A stretch of DNA of 64,000 nucleotides from JAFGRU01 sp016934985 (GTDB taxonomy: Bacteria; Desulfobacterota; Desulfuromonadia; Desulfuromonadales; JAAYDE01), in NCBI GenBank assembly GCA_963665045.2, contig CAXXJQ010000003.1, forward strand, positions 1,302,001-1,366,000. Reading direction: 5' to 3'. Below are positions 54,480-63,380 of the stretch, in pieces (positions within the stretch are counted from its first letter, which is position 1; every line of letters starts with the position of its first letter). The position numbers were made by a program, and so were the translations under genes. The notes beneath the pieces were generated by a model. The model searched no databases. It saw only the letters and a list, made by a program, of their open reading frames with translations, and was not told where the DNA came from.

Positions 54480-55728
54480 GATTAAAACTTTACTGAATAA
54501 GGTTGAACGATTCAAGTCGTTCGTTTATGGCTCCACCTCTGTCCAATTGGTTGACGGCGTGGAAGCCCTGATCATTGACATCAAGCCTCGCCGGAACAGC
54601 CGCCCGGTGTGTCCCAAGTGTGGCAAACGACGGAACATTTACGACAGGCAACCCCCACGCCTCTTCGAGTATCTGCCGGTTTGGACGTTCAAGGTTTTCT
54701 TCCGTTATCCACCCCGCCGGGTTAATTGTCCAGACCACGGCGTCAAGGTGGAAGCACTGCCCTGGAGTTACGGCAAAGAACGAACAACGTTTGCTTACCA
54801 GGTTTACCTGGCCCGCTGGGCAAAGAGGCTCTCCTGGAAAGAGGTCGCTCACATCTTCGAAACCAGTTGGGACACGGTGTTTCGAGCTGTTGCCTTCGTG
54901 GTCGATTACGGTCTCGCCCACAGAGGCCTTGCGGATGTGACCGAGATCGGTGTGGACGAAATAGCTGTTTTCAAAGGCCACAAATACCTGACCCTTGTGT
55001 ATCAACTCAATGCCGGGGTCAGGCGGCTTCTCTGGTGTGGTCAGGAACGCCGGGCAAAAACTCTGCTGCGCTTCTTCCGGCAGTTTGGCAAAGAGCGCAG
55101 TACTCAAATCAAGTTCGTTTGCAGCGACATGTGGGCGCCTTATCTCAAGGTGATCGCCAAAAAGGCTCCCCAGGCGTTGAATATCCTGGACCGCTTCCAC
55201 ATCATGCGGAAATTCAACGAAGCGATTGACGAGATCCGACGCGACGAAGTCAAACAGTTCAAAGCCGCTGGCCAGGAGAATGTTCTTAAACACAAACGCT
55301 GGCTTCTGTTGAAACGCCCGGAGAATCTCTCCGAAAAGCAGACGGCCCGACTGGATGAGCTGCTCAAACTCAACCTGACGTCAATCAAAGGGTACCTGAT
55401 GCGCGAGGATTTCCAGCGGTTCTGGGACTACCAACGCCCGGACTTTGCGGAAAAGTTTCTCGACAACTGGATAACCCGAACCCTGCAAACCGATCTCGAG
55501 CCCATGAGGAAAGTGGCAAAAATGTTGCGCAGCCACAAGCCACTCATTCTCAACTGGTTCAAGGCCAAAGGCGAGCTTTCCTGCGGTGCGGTAGAGGGTA
55601 TGAACCTCAAAGCAAAACTCACTATGAGAAAAGCGTATGGTTTTAAAACCCTCAAGTGCCTTGAAATCGCCTTATATCATACACTTGGCAAGTTACCGGA
55701 ACCTGAATATCTCCACAGATTCTGCTGA
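54475..55728 (+). CDS. ISL3-family transposase
   Basis: 417 residues, apparently intact. N-terminal zinc-finger-like CPKCGKRRNIYDRQ, then the ISL3 catalytic region with VDEIAVFKGHKYLTLVYQL and FVCSDMWAPYLKVIA (likely DDE aspartates) and GAVEGMNLKAKL with a likely glutamate. Cut-and-paste transposase. The start is within a strong hairpin that would limit translation from read-through mRNA. It splits the minus-strand glycan genes. Confidence 0.93.
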   Translation: MLIKTLLNKVERFKSFVYGSTSVQLVDGVEALIIDIKPRRNSRPVCPKCGKRRNIYDRQPPRLFEYLPVWTFKVFFRYPPRRVNCPDHGVKVEALPWSYGKERTTFAYQVYLARWAKRLSWKEVAHIFETSWDTVFRAVAFVVDYGLAHRGLADVTEIGVDEIAVFKGHKYLTLVYQLNAGVRRLLWCGQERRAKTLLRFFRQFGKERSTQIKFVCSDMWAPYLKVIAKKAPQALNILDRFHIMRKFNEAIDEIRRDEVKQFKAAGQENVLKHKRWLLLKRPENLSEKQTARLDELLKLNLTSIKGYLMREDFQRFWDYQRPDFAEKFLDNWITRTLQTDLEPMRKVAKMLRSHKPLILNWFKAKGELSCGAVEGMNLKAKLTMRKAYGFKTLKCLEIALYHTLGKLPEPEYLHRFC

Positions 55729-55817
55729 CGAGCCTTAAAATTTTGCAGTTTTAGGAAATTAATTATTTTTTAGGAGGGCTTTTTCCTAACGTTTTTTTTA
55801 AAAACCTAGGGCCTGTA

Positions 55818-56480
55818 TCACATGCCAAGGCAATTCCCGTCACGGTAAAATAAGGAGGTTCTATTAAGGTCCCTCATTTTTGGTTGCAACCCTTCAATGT
55901 TGAGAACCTTAAAGCCATTTTTTCTCCCAATATCGAATACCTCAAGATATCTGTCTCTAGAGGAGTCATCAAAGATTATGACCCCTCGCTGCGATAAAGC
56001 TGGGATACTATGCTTAAAACAGTTAACCCTATCACGCCCGTCAATCAAAACTACATCGTAGCTTTCTCCCGTATAATTTATAGAACGACAATAGGAACCA
56101 TCGACATCTTTTTCTTTAAATATTAATTTAACATTTTCTGGAGCACATCTTTTGATCTTTTCCAACCAAATTTTATTATATTCTATTGATGTAACAGAAT
56201 AAACCCTTCCAGAAAAAAATAAAGTAGAGTATCCACTTCCAAATTCGAAAACCTTCAAATCTTTTGTCAATTTTTCTTTTAGCAACTGGTTAAAAGAAAA
56301 ATTCATCCATGGTAAAGGATCCCCATTAGAATCAATTGGAATTCCTTCTTTAAGACTTCGCATCCATCCTGTGGAGTGTAGAAAAGAATTTTTATGCCAT
56401 ATCAATTTTTTATATGCCTTAAAATGCAAGGCTGGCAATAAGTACAATCTCTCCCATACAATTTTAAAAACTGATTTCAT
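55818..56480 (-). CDS. Class I SAM-dependent methyltransferase
   Basis: 220 residues. SAM-binding motif I FEFGSGYSTLFFS, an acidic post-motif in VTSIEYNKIW, and VVLIDGRDRVNC. It is a Rossmann-fold methyltransferase, of the type often found in glycan clusters that methylate sugars or cap chains. RBS AAGGGAT. AT-rich codon use. It ends 82 bases from the ISL3 right end, so its 3' neighbours may have been displaced. Substrate unknown. Confidence 0.78.
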   Translation of the reverse strand: MKSVFKIVWERLYLLPALHFKAYKKLIWHKNSFLHSTGWMRSLKEGIPIDSNGDPLPWMNFSFNQLLKEKLTKDLKVFEFGSGYSTLFFSGRVYSVTSIEYNKIWLEKIKRCAPENVKLIFKEKDVDGSYCRSINYTGESYDVVLIDGRDRVNCFKHSIPALSQRGVIIFDDSSRDRYLEVFDIGRKNGFKVLNIEGLQPKMRDLNRTSLFYRDGNCLGM

Positions 56481-56560
56481 CGGATCCCTTAAAAATGATT
56501 CGGAACAAAATAAAGAGAAAGAAATACAGAGGGTAATACAAATCCATTATAAGTTTTCTT

Positions 56561-57478
56561 TTAAAGTTTACGAGAAATATGAAAAAGATGTTTAAGCATT
56601 TTTAACCCCCTCCCAAATCCACAGTAATAAGCAGTCCGGGGAAAACTCCACAAACCCCAGCGAAAATCTTTACCAGCCAGTTTTTTCCACCAGTTGGAGG
56701 CAGGACCAACAATATAATGAGCTTTTCCACTGGGCAAAAGAAACTTAATAGTTTTAATACATTCTTCCATCCCACGGGCAAATTTCTCAGCATCCTTTTC
56801 GGTCGGGTCGGTTAGGGAGTTTTTACGCTCTGTTGCACAATATGCAACTTCTTCAGATACTTTAAGTTTTTTTGCGAAAAAACCTGACTTAGCGCTGAAA
56901 ACCATATCTTCACAAAAAAAGACTTCTTCAAAAAATACGTGATTATTTTCAAGAATTTCCCGTTTGATAAACTTTCCCCAAGGGACAGTGCTCCGATACC
57001 GCAACAGGTCTAAATTGCCACCTGAAAGCACTTTTGAAATATATTTATTTCGATATTCACTTCGGTTTGTTGGTTCAAGGGTCTCGGAAAACACACTGTT
57101 ATGCCGAAAAAAAATAATGTCATGAGGATCGTCACAATATTCTTCCATACATTCGCCGATACACGCATTGAAAAAATCATCCGCGTCGACAAAGGTAATC
57201 CACCGCCCACGGGCATGAGAAAGTCCAATATTTCGAGCATGCCCAGCTCCGGACGACCCAATTCTTTCAAACAAAATTACTTTAGAAAAATAAATTTCTA
57301 CATAAGGGTCGTTGATACCGGGAAAATTATTAAAATCCACAATTTCCGGAGAACTGTTGTCGTCAACTACTATAATCTGAACGTCATCGCGGCGGGGAAT
57401 GGAAGCCAAACAACGTTCCAGCAAATCAGGAATATTTTTATGGGGAATTATGACAGAATAGTTATAAGGAATAGCCAT
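56561..57478 (-). CDS. Family 2 glycosyltransferase
   Basis: 305 residues: YSVIIPHKNIPDLLERCLASI, IIVVDDNSSPEI, GSSGAGHARNIGLSHARGRWITFVDADDFF with the DAD metal site, the standard GT2 GT-A core. C-terminal ~130 residues are acceptor-specific. AT-rich. It is followed downstream by the methyltransferase at 56480 and preceded by the GT2 gene at 58436. Confidence 0.9.
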   Translation of the reverse strand: MAIPYNYSVIIPHKNIPDLLERCLASIPRRDDVQIIVVDDNSSPEIVDFNNFPGINDPYVEIYFSKVILFERIGSSGAGHARNIGLSHARGRWITFVDADDFFNACIGECMEEYCDDPHDIIFFRHNSVFSETLEPTNRSEYRNKYISKVLSGGNLDLLRYRSTVPWGKFIKREILENNHVFFEEVFFCEDMVFSAKSGFFAKKLKVSEEVAYCATERKNSLTDPTEKDAEKFARGMEECIKTIKFLLPSGKAHYIVGPASNWWKKLAGKDFRWGLWSFPRTAYYCGFGRGLKMLKHLFHISRKL

Positions 57479-57608
57479 AAATAATAGATTCCTTTTTCAG
57501 GAACCAAATATTTCCATCCGACACGAGAGATTTTTAATTAAAGTAATTATAGGAAAGTTTTATGGTTATATGCAAGTCCCTTATATTTCCCAAATAATTT
57601 TTGCAATT

Positions 57609-58436
57609 TTAAGAAGAATATATTTTTCCAAGAAAAAAAAGGACTAATCGTTTTGGTGTTTTTATCAGTTCAAGGGAAAGATATTTATAAGCAGGCCACT
57701 TTGTCGGACGATGAAAAATCACAAAAGCATGTTTGGCGAATTTGGAATAGATTATTCTTAAACTCTTTGGATATTTATTTTTTGATTTAGTAATTCCTCC
57801 TTCTAAATATTGGATATATTTTGATGAAAAAGTATAAGCCCAAATTTTTGTGTCTAAGGCAAGCTTAGAATAAAAAGGCCACATATTGGAGGCATGATAT
57901 CTGGCATCGAACCGAATCCTCTCTAGAAAAAGAGTTGAAATCATGTGAGTTTTATCGCCTCTTAAAGCCTTTCCATAGACATAATCATCGATCCAGTCCA
58001 TCTCCCCCTCATGTTGGATATCCTTGGTACATTCCTTTCGTTCACCGAAATTATTCGAAAGAAACCAGCCATATTCCGGGTGAACTTCAATCTTTTTTTT
58101 TCCTTCAGCCAGACATTCTGGCACAAAGGTTTCTTCGTCATCCAAAAACGTTATAAAGTCGATTCCTTTAGCAATAGCGTAGTCAATACCATCGTTACGT
58201 GCGGCATTGCATCCACCATTAATTTTTCGGTGCAGAAACCGAATACGCAAATCGGTAAAAGTTTTTTCAACGTGGGAATATTTAACCGTGGAGGCATCAT
58301 TGACAACAACTGCGACCCAGTTTTCATAGGTCTGAGCCAACAATGATTCTAAAGCTTCTGCCAAATGGTCAGGACGATTATACGTGGGTATGATGATCCC
58401 GAATAATATATCTTTTGAGGGACTTTGGGCCTTCAT
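57609..58436 (-). CDS. Family 2 glycosyltransferase
   Basis: 275 residues with FGIIIPTYNRPDHLAEALESLL, VVVNDAST, NGGCNAARNDGIDYAI and TFLDDEE (DDE as metal site). The start lies 3 bases after the stop of the gene at 58440, so translation is coupled. The last ~70 residues are basic and amphipathic, which may bind membrane. Very AT-rich compared with the left half of the window. Confidence 0.89.
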   Translation of the reverse strand: MKAQSPSKDILFGIIIPTYNRPDHLAEALESLLAQTYENWVAVVVNDASTVKYSHVEKTFTDLRIRFLHRKINGGCNAARNDGIDYAIAKGIDFITFLDDEETFVPECLAEGKKKIEVHPEYGWFLSNNFGERKECTKDIQHEGEMDWIDDYVYGKALRGDKTHMISTLFLERIRFDARYHASNMWPFYSKLALDTKIWAYTFSSKYIQYLEGGITKSKNKYPKSLRIIYSKFAKHAFVIFHRPTKWPAYKYLSLELIKTPKRLVLFFLGKIYSS

Positions 58437-58439
58437 ATC

Positions 58440-59195
58440 CTAAATACACCAAAAATTGGCAATCCAAGTTGCCGGTCGAATTGATTTATAAATCTTTTTA
58501 AACGGGGAATTGACGGGCCATTCACCCTTGAGTGCCTGGTGGGGGTTGGGCACTCCTGGGAAGGCAACAATACGGGTTCTCGGGGGTAGCTTCGGCTCTT
58601 TCCAGAACCGCAGGGGCCAGGGGGCAACACACTGAACTTTAAAAAGAGCACACCAATCATCGGGCCAGAAGGTTAATTCTCTAACATTGCGGCTAATATA
58701 AGTTTGGGAATTATTGAATGTATTTAAAATGCTGTCTTGTTCCCTTATTAACTTTTCTAAAAGATAACTTTCTGCTCCAACACGAAAGCGATACACAGAC
58801 GTATTCCCGATACCCTTCCCAGGCTGAGTCCAATTCTGCATTACAACAAAACTCTTTTCTGGCTTATAGAGAAAAAATTCATCTAAAGAACCTGTAATAA
58901 CGACATCGAGATCTAAATAGAGCCATTCACCAGTGAGTCCGAATAGATTTTCAGAATGGGAATATGTGCATAGTTTTCGCCACCCCCTGCGATTATGCGG
59001 AGCCGGAATGGGAACTTCAGGGCAAGGGTGGCACTCAACCTCGGGACGAATACCATCAACATTGTCTGTAAGACAGACAAACCGCAAATCCCCCCTGAGG
59101 TTCCGACGAACCATGGAAAAGAGGCGATTTACATATTCAGGACCATAAAGGTCCCCCCACTTCATGCAAAGGACTTTGGCTGATTCTTGTTTCAT
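58440..59195 (-). CDS. Glycosyltransferase with DxD motif, paralogue of the gene at 52415
   Basis: 251 residues from ATG 59195; a GTG at 59213 is an alternative. WGDLYGPEYVNRLFSMVRRNL, YLDLDVVITGSLDEFF (DxD) and LPPRTRIVAFPGVPNPHQAL match the gene at 52415. The family is GT8-like sugar transferases of surface glycans. Coupled to the downstream GT2 gene by a 3-base gap. Confidence 0.78.
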   Translation of the reverse strand: MKQESAKVLCMKWGDLYGPEYVNRLFSMVRRNLRGDLRFVCLTDNVDGIRPEVECHPCPEVPIPAPHNRRGWRKLCTYSHSENLFGLTGEWLYLDLDVVITGSLDEFFLYKPEKSFVVMQNWTQPGKGIGNTSVYRFRVGAESYLLEKLIREQDSILNTFNNSQTYISRNVRELTFWPDDWCALFKVQCVAPWPLRFWKEPKLPPRTRIVAFPGVPNPHQALKGEWPVNSPFKKIYKSIRPATWIANFWCI

Positions 59196-59308
59196 AAAAT
59201 TTCTCGGAAACACCCGATTTTTTTGGCTTGATAATCAACTTGAAATTAAATTATAAAAAAATTTGCCAAATAACGAACTTGGCAATCGGTATTTTCAATG
59301 TACTTCAT

Positions 59309-60370
59309 TTATCCTTTTAAATTTTTCTCCTCCGTAACTTCTATATTCAATTCATCAAGAACCATTCTTGCGTAGGTTTGAACGGGCGAGTCTATAAGCG
59401 GTTTTAGTTTATCACTTAAAGAAAAGACATTTCTGATATCTTGACAGGAGCTACACAATACCAAACCTTTCTCTTCTAGGTTTTTTAGGAAACCATCTAT
59501 ATATTGAGATGGTTCCCTGTTTTTTGGTTCATAAACAATAACAGACCTTCCGCTGCAAACAGCTTCACTGACCATAGTCATACTATCGCAACCGACCAAA
59601 ACTGTCTGGGCATGACCAAGATAGGCACGTATCGTTTTGCGAGGATTTTTTGACCACCAGACAGCGTCAATAATATATTTAGGATCCAAAACCAATCGAA
59701 GAATATTTTCTGCCTCAACCCCCGTTCTCCGAGAGGTGGCAACCAGCCAATACCAACCTTCCTGTTCAGACAACAAATTCAGCTGCGTCCCAAATGCCCC
59801 CCAATCATCTTTGGAAAAATGCTGGCTCCTTGACCGACCGCCAACCAATACAGCTGCAATTTTTGGTTTTTCAGGCACATTAACAAAGCCCTTAATTGGA
59901 AATTCAACAGCAGCCTCTCTGACAATTTCAGGTGTAATGGGATTCAAAAGCACATCGGTATGTATCCATTTCCCGGTTTGGCCTGTTTTTTTTTCAATTG
60001 ATAGTATGCAGTCAAACCAAGAAACAGGATAGAGTGAAGGTGTGCCGCAATATACCAAAAAGGAAGAAAAACGATCAGCAAGATAACGGGCAAAAAAGAC
60101 ACTTTTACCTCCACTTGCTATAACGATATCAGGGATTTCGGTAGGAAAGGTTTTATGTCGAACATAAAGTTTGATCCAAAATCTACGAAATTTGGGAATA
60201 TATTCAAACAAAATGCGGTAAATCCGACGCAACCCTCCAAAACCCTTTTTCTCCATCTCAACTTCATAAATCCGAGCAGGCACAAGAGATGCCATGCCTT
60301 CAGCAAGCCCTTTAGACTGGGACACGTGCCCCGGACTTCCTTCACTTACAATCCAGATTGTTAGCTCCAC
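59309..60370 (-). CDS. ELM1/GT-B-like protein of the mitochondrial-fission ELM1 family
   Basis: 353 residues from GTG 60370 (GGAAGATT upstream). Features of the ELM1 (PF06258) family: WIVSEGSPGHVSQSKGLA at the N-terminus, IVIASGGKSVFFARYLA, LVGGRSRSQHF, WLVATSRRTG and GCDSMTMVSEAVCSGRSVIVYEPK. Bacterial members are found in LPS gene clusters and are predicted GT-B glycosyltransferase-like proteins of unproven function. A second member is encoded at 62368. Partners downstream are the GT genes. Confidence 0.82.
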   Translation of the reverse strand: MELTIWIVSEGSPGHVSQSKGLAEGMASLVPARIYEVEMEKKGFGGLRRIYRILFEYIPKFRRFWIKLYVRHKTFPTEIPDIVIASGGKSVFFARYLADRFSSFLVYCGTPSLYPVSWFDCILSIEKKTGQTGKWIHTDVLLNPITPEIVREAAVEFPIKGFVNVPEKPKIAAVLVGGRSRSQHFSKDDWGAFGTQLNLLSEQEGWYWLVATSRRTGVEAENILRLVLDPKYIIDAVWWSKNPRKTIRAYLGHAQTVLVGCDSMTMVSEAVCSGRSVIVYEPKNREPSQYIDGFLKNLEEKGLVLCSSCQDIRNVFSLSDKLKPLIDSPVQTYARMVLDELNIEVTEEKNLKG

Positions 60371-60408
60371 AATCTTCCACCACCATAAAGGGCAGACTAA
60401 GCAGCCCG

Positions 60409-61236
60409 TTACACGGACAGACGCCGCAGGACAACATTCATCCGCCCACGTAAACAGGATACATACCCTTTTTCCAAAAGCAGGTTATACGCTTCTGAAT
60501 AGGCTGTATAACTATATTGCTCCACCTGAAAAAACTCAGGCCACCTTCTTTTTTCTGCAGTCTCTAAAAAACCTCTCAAAACAGCTAATTCATGCCCTTC
60601 AATATCAAGTTTAACGGCAGCAGGGCGATCAATTTCATATCGGTCGAGAAGGCTGAGCAAGGAATATCCCTGTACCTCAATTTTGGAATTTTCACCTTCT
60701 CCAGATGGGGTTTCAATTTTACTTTTTCCCAAATTCACCTGATCTCTATCCAAGCCAACAAGGGAATCGGATTCCGTCACAGCACAAGAAGCAATGGCAA
60801 TACGTGATTCCAGCAGGTTAAACCGAACATTATTTTCCAGTCTTGAAACCAAATCAGGGTTCGGTTCAATTGCCACAAAACGCAGATCGGGACGTGCCCC
60901 TGCCAATAGCAGGCTGTATCCACCGATATTGGCTCCGGCATCGACAACCCAACCATTTTGCGAAAGATTTTCGGCAAAAAAGCGTCTTTCTTTTCCGTCA
61001 AGCATTTCAGGAGTACATAAAAGGCGCTTATCAGAGAGATTTCCTTCGGGAAAAAGACGGAATTTCACACCCTGAATGGTGCAGTCGACGCAGTTTTTGA
61101 CCGATTTTAAAACTGGTTTCCGCAACAAAAAGGCTGCCCTTTTACCAAACCAATTATCAGGCATCCGTCGGCAGAAAGCGGCTAATTTATCGGCCCATCC
61201 AGGCAGTTTATAATACCCATAATCTTTTTGATTCAT
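60409..61236 (-). CDS. FkbM-family SAM-dependent methyltransferase
   Basis: 275 residues with motif I VVDAGANIGGYSLLLAG, FVAIEPNPDLVSRLENNV, and VKLDIEGHELAVLRGF, all typical of the FkbM family (DUF268-free type). Such proteins methylate sugar hydroxyls in glycan or antibiotic clusters. Two genes of the minus-strand cluster flank it. Substrate unknown. Confidence 0.86.
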   Translation of the reverse strand: MNQKDYGYYKLPGWADKLAAFCRRMPDNWFGKRAAFLLRKPVLKSVKNCVDCTIQGVKFRLFPEGNLSDKRLLCTPEMLDGKERRFFAENLSQNGWVVDAGANIGGYSLLLAGARPDLRFVAIEPNPDLVSRLENNVRFNLLESRIAIASCAVTESDSLVGLDRDQVNLGKSKIETPSGEGENSKIEVQGYSLLSLLDRYEIDRPAAVKLDIEGHELAVLRGFLETAEKRRWPEFFQVEQYSYTAYSEAYNLLLEKGYVSCLRGRMNVVLRRLSV

Positions 61237-61279
61237 TACTTATTCTCAACCAAAATCAAATATCCGTAAAAAGACTTTT

Positions 61280-62371
61280 TCAGTTTAAAAGACCTCGATA
61301 AACATCGAGGGTCGCATCCACCATCTGCGGTAAGGAAAAATTTTTCTCGATACGTTCACGCAAATCCGAAAAAGTTTTTTCTCGGCAGTGGCATAGTCCT
61401 TCCACCAGCCCATCGACACTTTCGACAGGAAAAAGGAAGCCGTTTTGTCCTGAAATAACGACGTCCAGAACGCCACCATGATTGGTTGCAACAACAGGAA
61501 TGTTCATAGCTAAAGCCTCCGCAGCTGTCCGGCCAAAGCTTTCGGGTTTTTTGGAGCAGATGGCAACGACATCGCTGAGAGAATAGATTTCCGGAATCTC
61601 TACCTGACTTCCTGTAAAAAAAACAACTTCTTTGGCTCCAAGTTCGTCAACCAGGTTAATCAACGAGTTGAAGTGTTCCTTTTTATCCTTTCGTACCCCT
61701 CCAACAACCAAACCGTAAATGTTGGGAATCTGCGGCCTTGCCGCCACTATGCCGCGGATAAAAGTCGCAAGATCTTTTAATTGGGTAATGCGCCCGACAG
61801 TGGCCACCACAAACCGTCCCTCGAGTCCATATTTTTTTTTGAAACTCCGGATAAAATCTTGATTCAGTTTTTTCGGGTCGAACCGATCCAAATCCACTCC
61901 TCGCGGAATAACGATTATTTTTTCGTCTGGGACCTGGTAATGGCTCTGTATAAATTCTTTAATTGCCCTACTGACGCAGATAATTTTATCACCATAGGTC
62001 ATGACCTTACTGTAAAAGCTAACACTGTTAAAACCATGGACTGTGGTTACAAGGGGAAGTTGTATTTTTTTATTGGCAAAATAGGCAAGCCAGGCAGGTA
62101 CACGACTTCGGGCGTGTATAATATCGGGAGAAGTTCTTTCCAATATTTTTCTAAGTCCCAAAAAGCGCTGGGGACCCGTTAAAACATTTTTGCTGCAGAC
62201 ATCAAAAAAAAAGTGTTGACCACCATCTTCCACCAACTGATTGACCAGGGTACCTCCAGCGCTGATAACACCACTCTCGACGCCGCGCTTAATCAATTCA
62301 CGGTTAAGTTCAACGACCCCTCGCTCAACACCCCCCTCATTCAGTTCAGGTAAAAGTTGTAATATCTTCAC
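61280..62371 (-). CDS. Family 4 glycosyltransferase
   Basis: 363 residues from GTG 62371, overlapping the stop of the upstream ELM1-like gene by 4 bases. GT-B features: LPELNEGGVERGVVELN, HARSRVPAWLAYF, VATVGRITQLKDLATFI and CSKKPESFGRTAAEALAMNIPVV (E-x7-E). Probably adds a sugar to the LPS core or O-chain. The coupled order with the ELM1-like gene suggests a shared pathway. Confidence 0.92.
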   Translation of the reverse strand: MKILQLLPELNEGGVERGVVELNRELIKRGVESGVISAGGTLVNQLVEDGGQHFFFDVCSKNVLTGPQRFLGLRKILERTSPDIIHARSRVPAWLAYFANKKIQLPLVTTVHGFNSVSFYSKVMTYGDKIICVSRAIKEFIQSHYQVPDEKIIVIPRGVDLDRFDPKKLNQDFIRSFKKKYGLEGRFVVATVGRITQLKDLATFIRGIVAARPQIPNIYGLVVGGVRKDKKEHFNSLINLVDELGAKEVVFFTGSQVEIPEIYSLSDVVAICSKKPESFGRTAAEALAMNIPVVATNHGGVLDVVISGQNGFLFPVESVDGLVEGLCHCREKTFSDLRERIEKNFSLPQMVDATLDVYRGLLN

Positions 62372-63309
62372 AGAAGAATCCCGCTTAGAATGAGGGCTAA
62401 ATCTATCTTTTTAAAAGCTTTTGCAACTGTTCCGTCAAAAAGATGGAGGTTGGCCTGATCCGATAGTCTTCCAATGAGCCTGTTAAGCTTCCCTCCCTCT
62501 TTTTTTTTGCCTCCGAGAGGAAGAACTTCGACACAAGCCGAACCGAAACTTACCGCTTCGCTAATCATGGAAGTTGAATCTGCCGTTATAAAAACATATT
62601 CACAGTAATTTAGAAAATCTGGAATAGGGTTAACAGGCTCTTTCGAGTAAAAGACGACCCTTTCAAAATTGTATTTTGTCAACATCGTTTCAATCTCAGC
62701 CGTAGTCCGACGTGAGGTGGTAACCCAGACCTTATGTTCGGGAAACAATTCAAATATTTGTTTAAGCTGCCGTTCCAACAATGCGGCGTCCATCTTTTGA
62801 TGCGCACTGTCACCGCCGACAACGATACCAATATACGATTTTCCAGCCTCAGGAACAACAATATCTTGGGGTCGAGGGTAGGTAAGATTAATGGGAACAC
62901 TTATAATATTCGGCTTTAGAGGCGGGTTATCATGCTGCTGGGCAACAATCAGGTCAAAGTCGAGTCGGTACCCTTTGGGCAGCATTATTGCGATCGATTT
63001 ACAACCCATCTGTTTTGCAAGGGTTTTATTTGCATAGTAAGTTTCAGAGCCTGCCGAAACAATGGCAGAATATTTATTTGGAGGAATCTGAGCGGAGAAA
63101 AGCGTCGTTGAAAAATACCCAAAAAAATCGGCTATATAGGAAAACCCTTTATTAATCCGGGAATTGAATGTGACGGGAACAAGATCATAGCATAGGTCAA
63201 GATGTTGGGCAAATGCGATTGCCTGGTTTACGTGTCCCGGTTTTCCATCACTGATAATCAGAAATCGGTTATTTTTCAAATTTTCCGGCCTATTTGAACA
63301 CGGCTTCAT
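62368..63309 (-). CDS. Second ELM1-family (GT-B-like) protein
   Basis: 313 residues from ATG 63309; a GTG at 63336 is an alternative. ELM1 features FLIISDGKPGHVNQAIAFA, AIVSAGSETYYANKTLA, VVGGDSAHQKMDAALLE, WVTTSRRTTAEIE and ADSTSMISEAVSFGSACVEV. Same family as the 59309 gene but shorter, with different ends, so the two are not a recent tandem copy. Next to lpxK (72 bases) and translationally coupled to a GT4 gene, so it probably acts in LPS assembly. Confidence 0.82.
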   Translation of the reverse strand: MKPCSNRPENLKNNRFLIISDGKPGHVNQAIAFAQHLDLCYDLVPVTFNSRINKGFSYIADFFGYFSTTLFSAQIPPNKYSAIVSAGSETYYANKTLAKQMGCKSIAIMLPKGYRLDFDLIVAQQHDNPPLKPNIISVPINLTYPRPQDIVVPEAGKSYIGIVVGGDSAHQKMDAALLERQLKQIFELFPEHKVWVTTSRRTTAEIETMLTKYNFERVVFYSKEPVNPIPDFLNYCEYVFITADSTSMISEAVSFGSACVEVLPLGGKKKEGGKLNRLIGRLSDQANLHLFDGTVAKAFKKIDLALILSGILL

Positions 63310-63380
63310 TAATCGACATCTCTGGAAAGTCACCACAGATCGGGCAACACATGGCTCAGCGGTTGCCTTTTCCCTAAAAA

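Larger units (their letters stand above)
54361..55736 (+). mobile_element. ISL3-family insertion sequence, complete
   Basis: About 1,376 bases. Ends show inverted repeats: AAGCCTCTTCCGTAGAATCT at left (54361) and the complement AAGGCTCGTCAGCAGAATCT at right (55736), with about five mismatches over 24 bases; the shared part continues GTGG. No 8-base target duplication is evident at these ends. One transposase gene, whose stop lies inside the right repeat. Confidence 0.8.
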
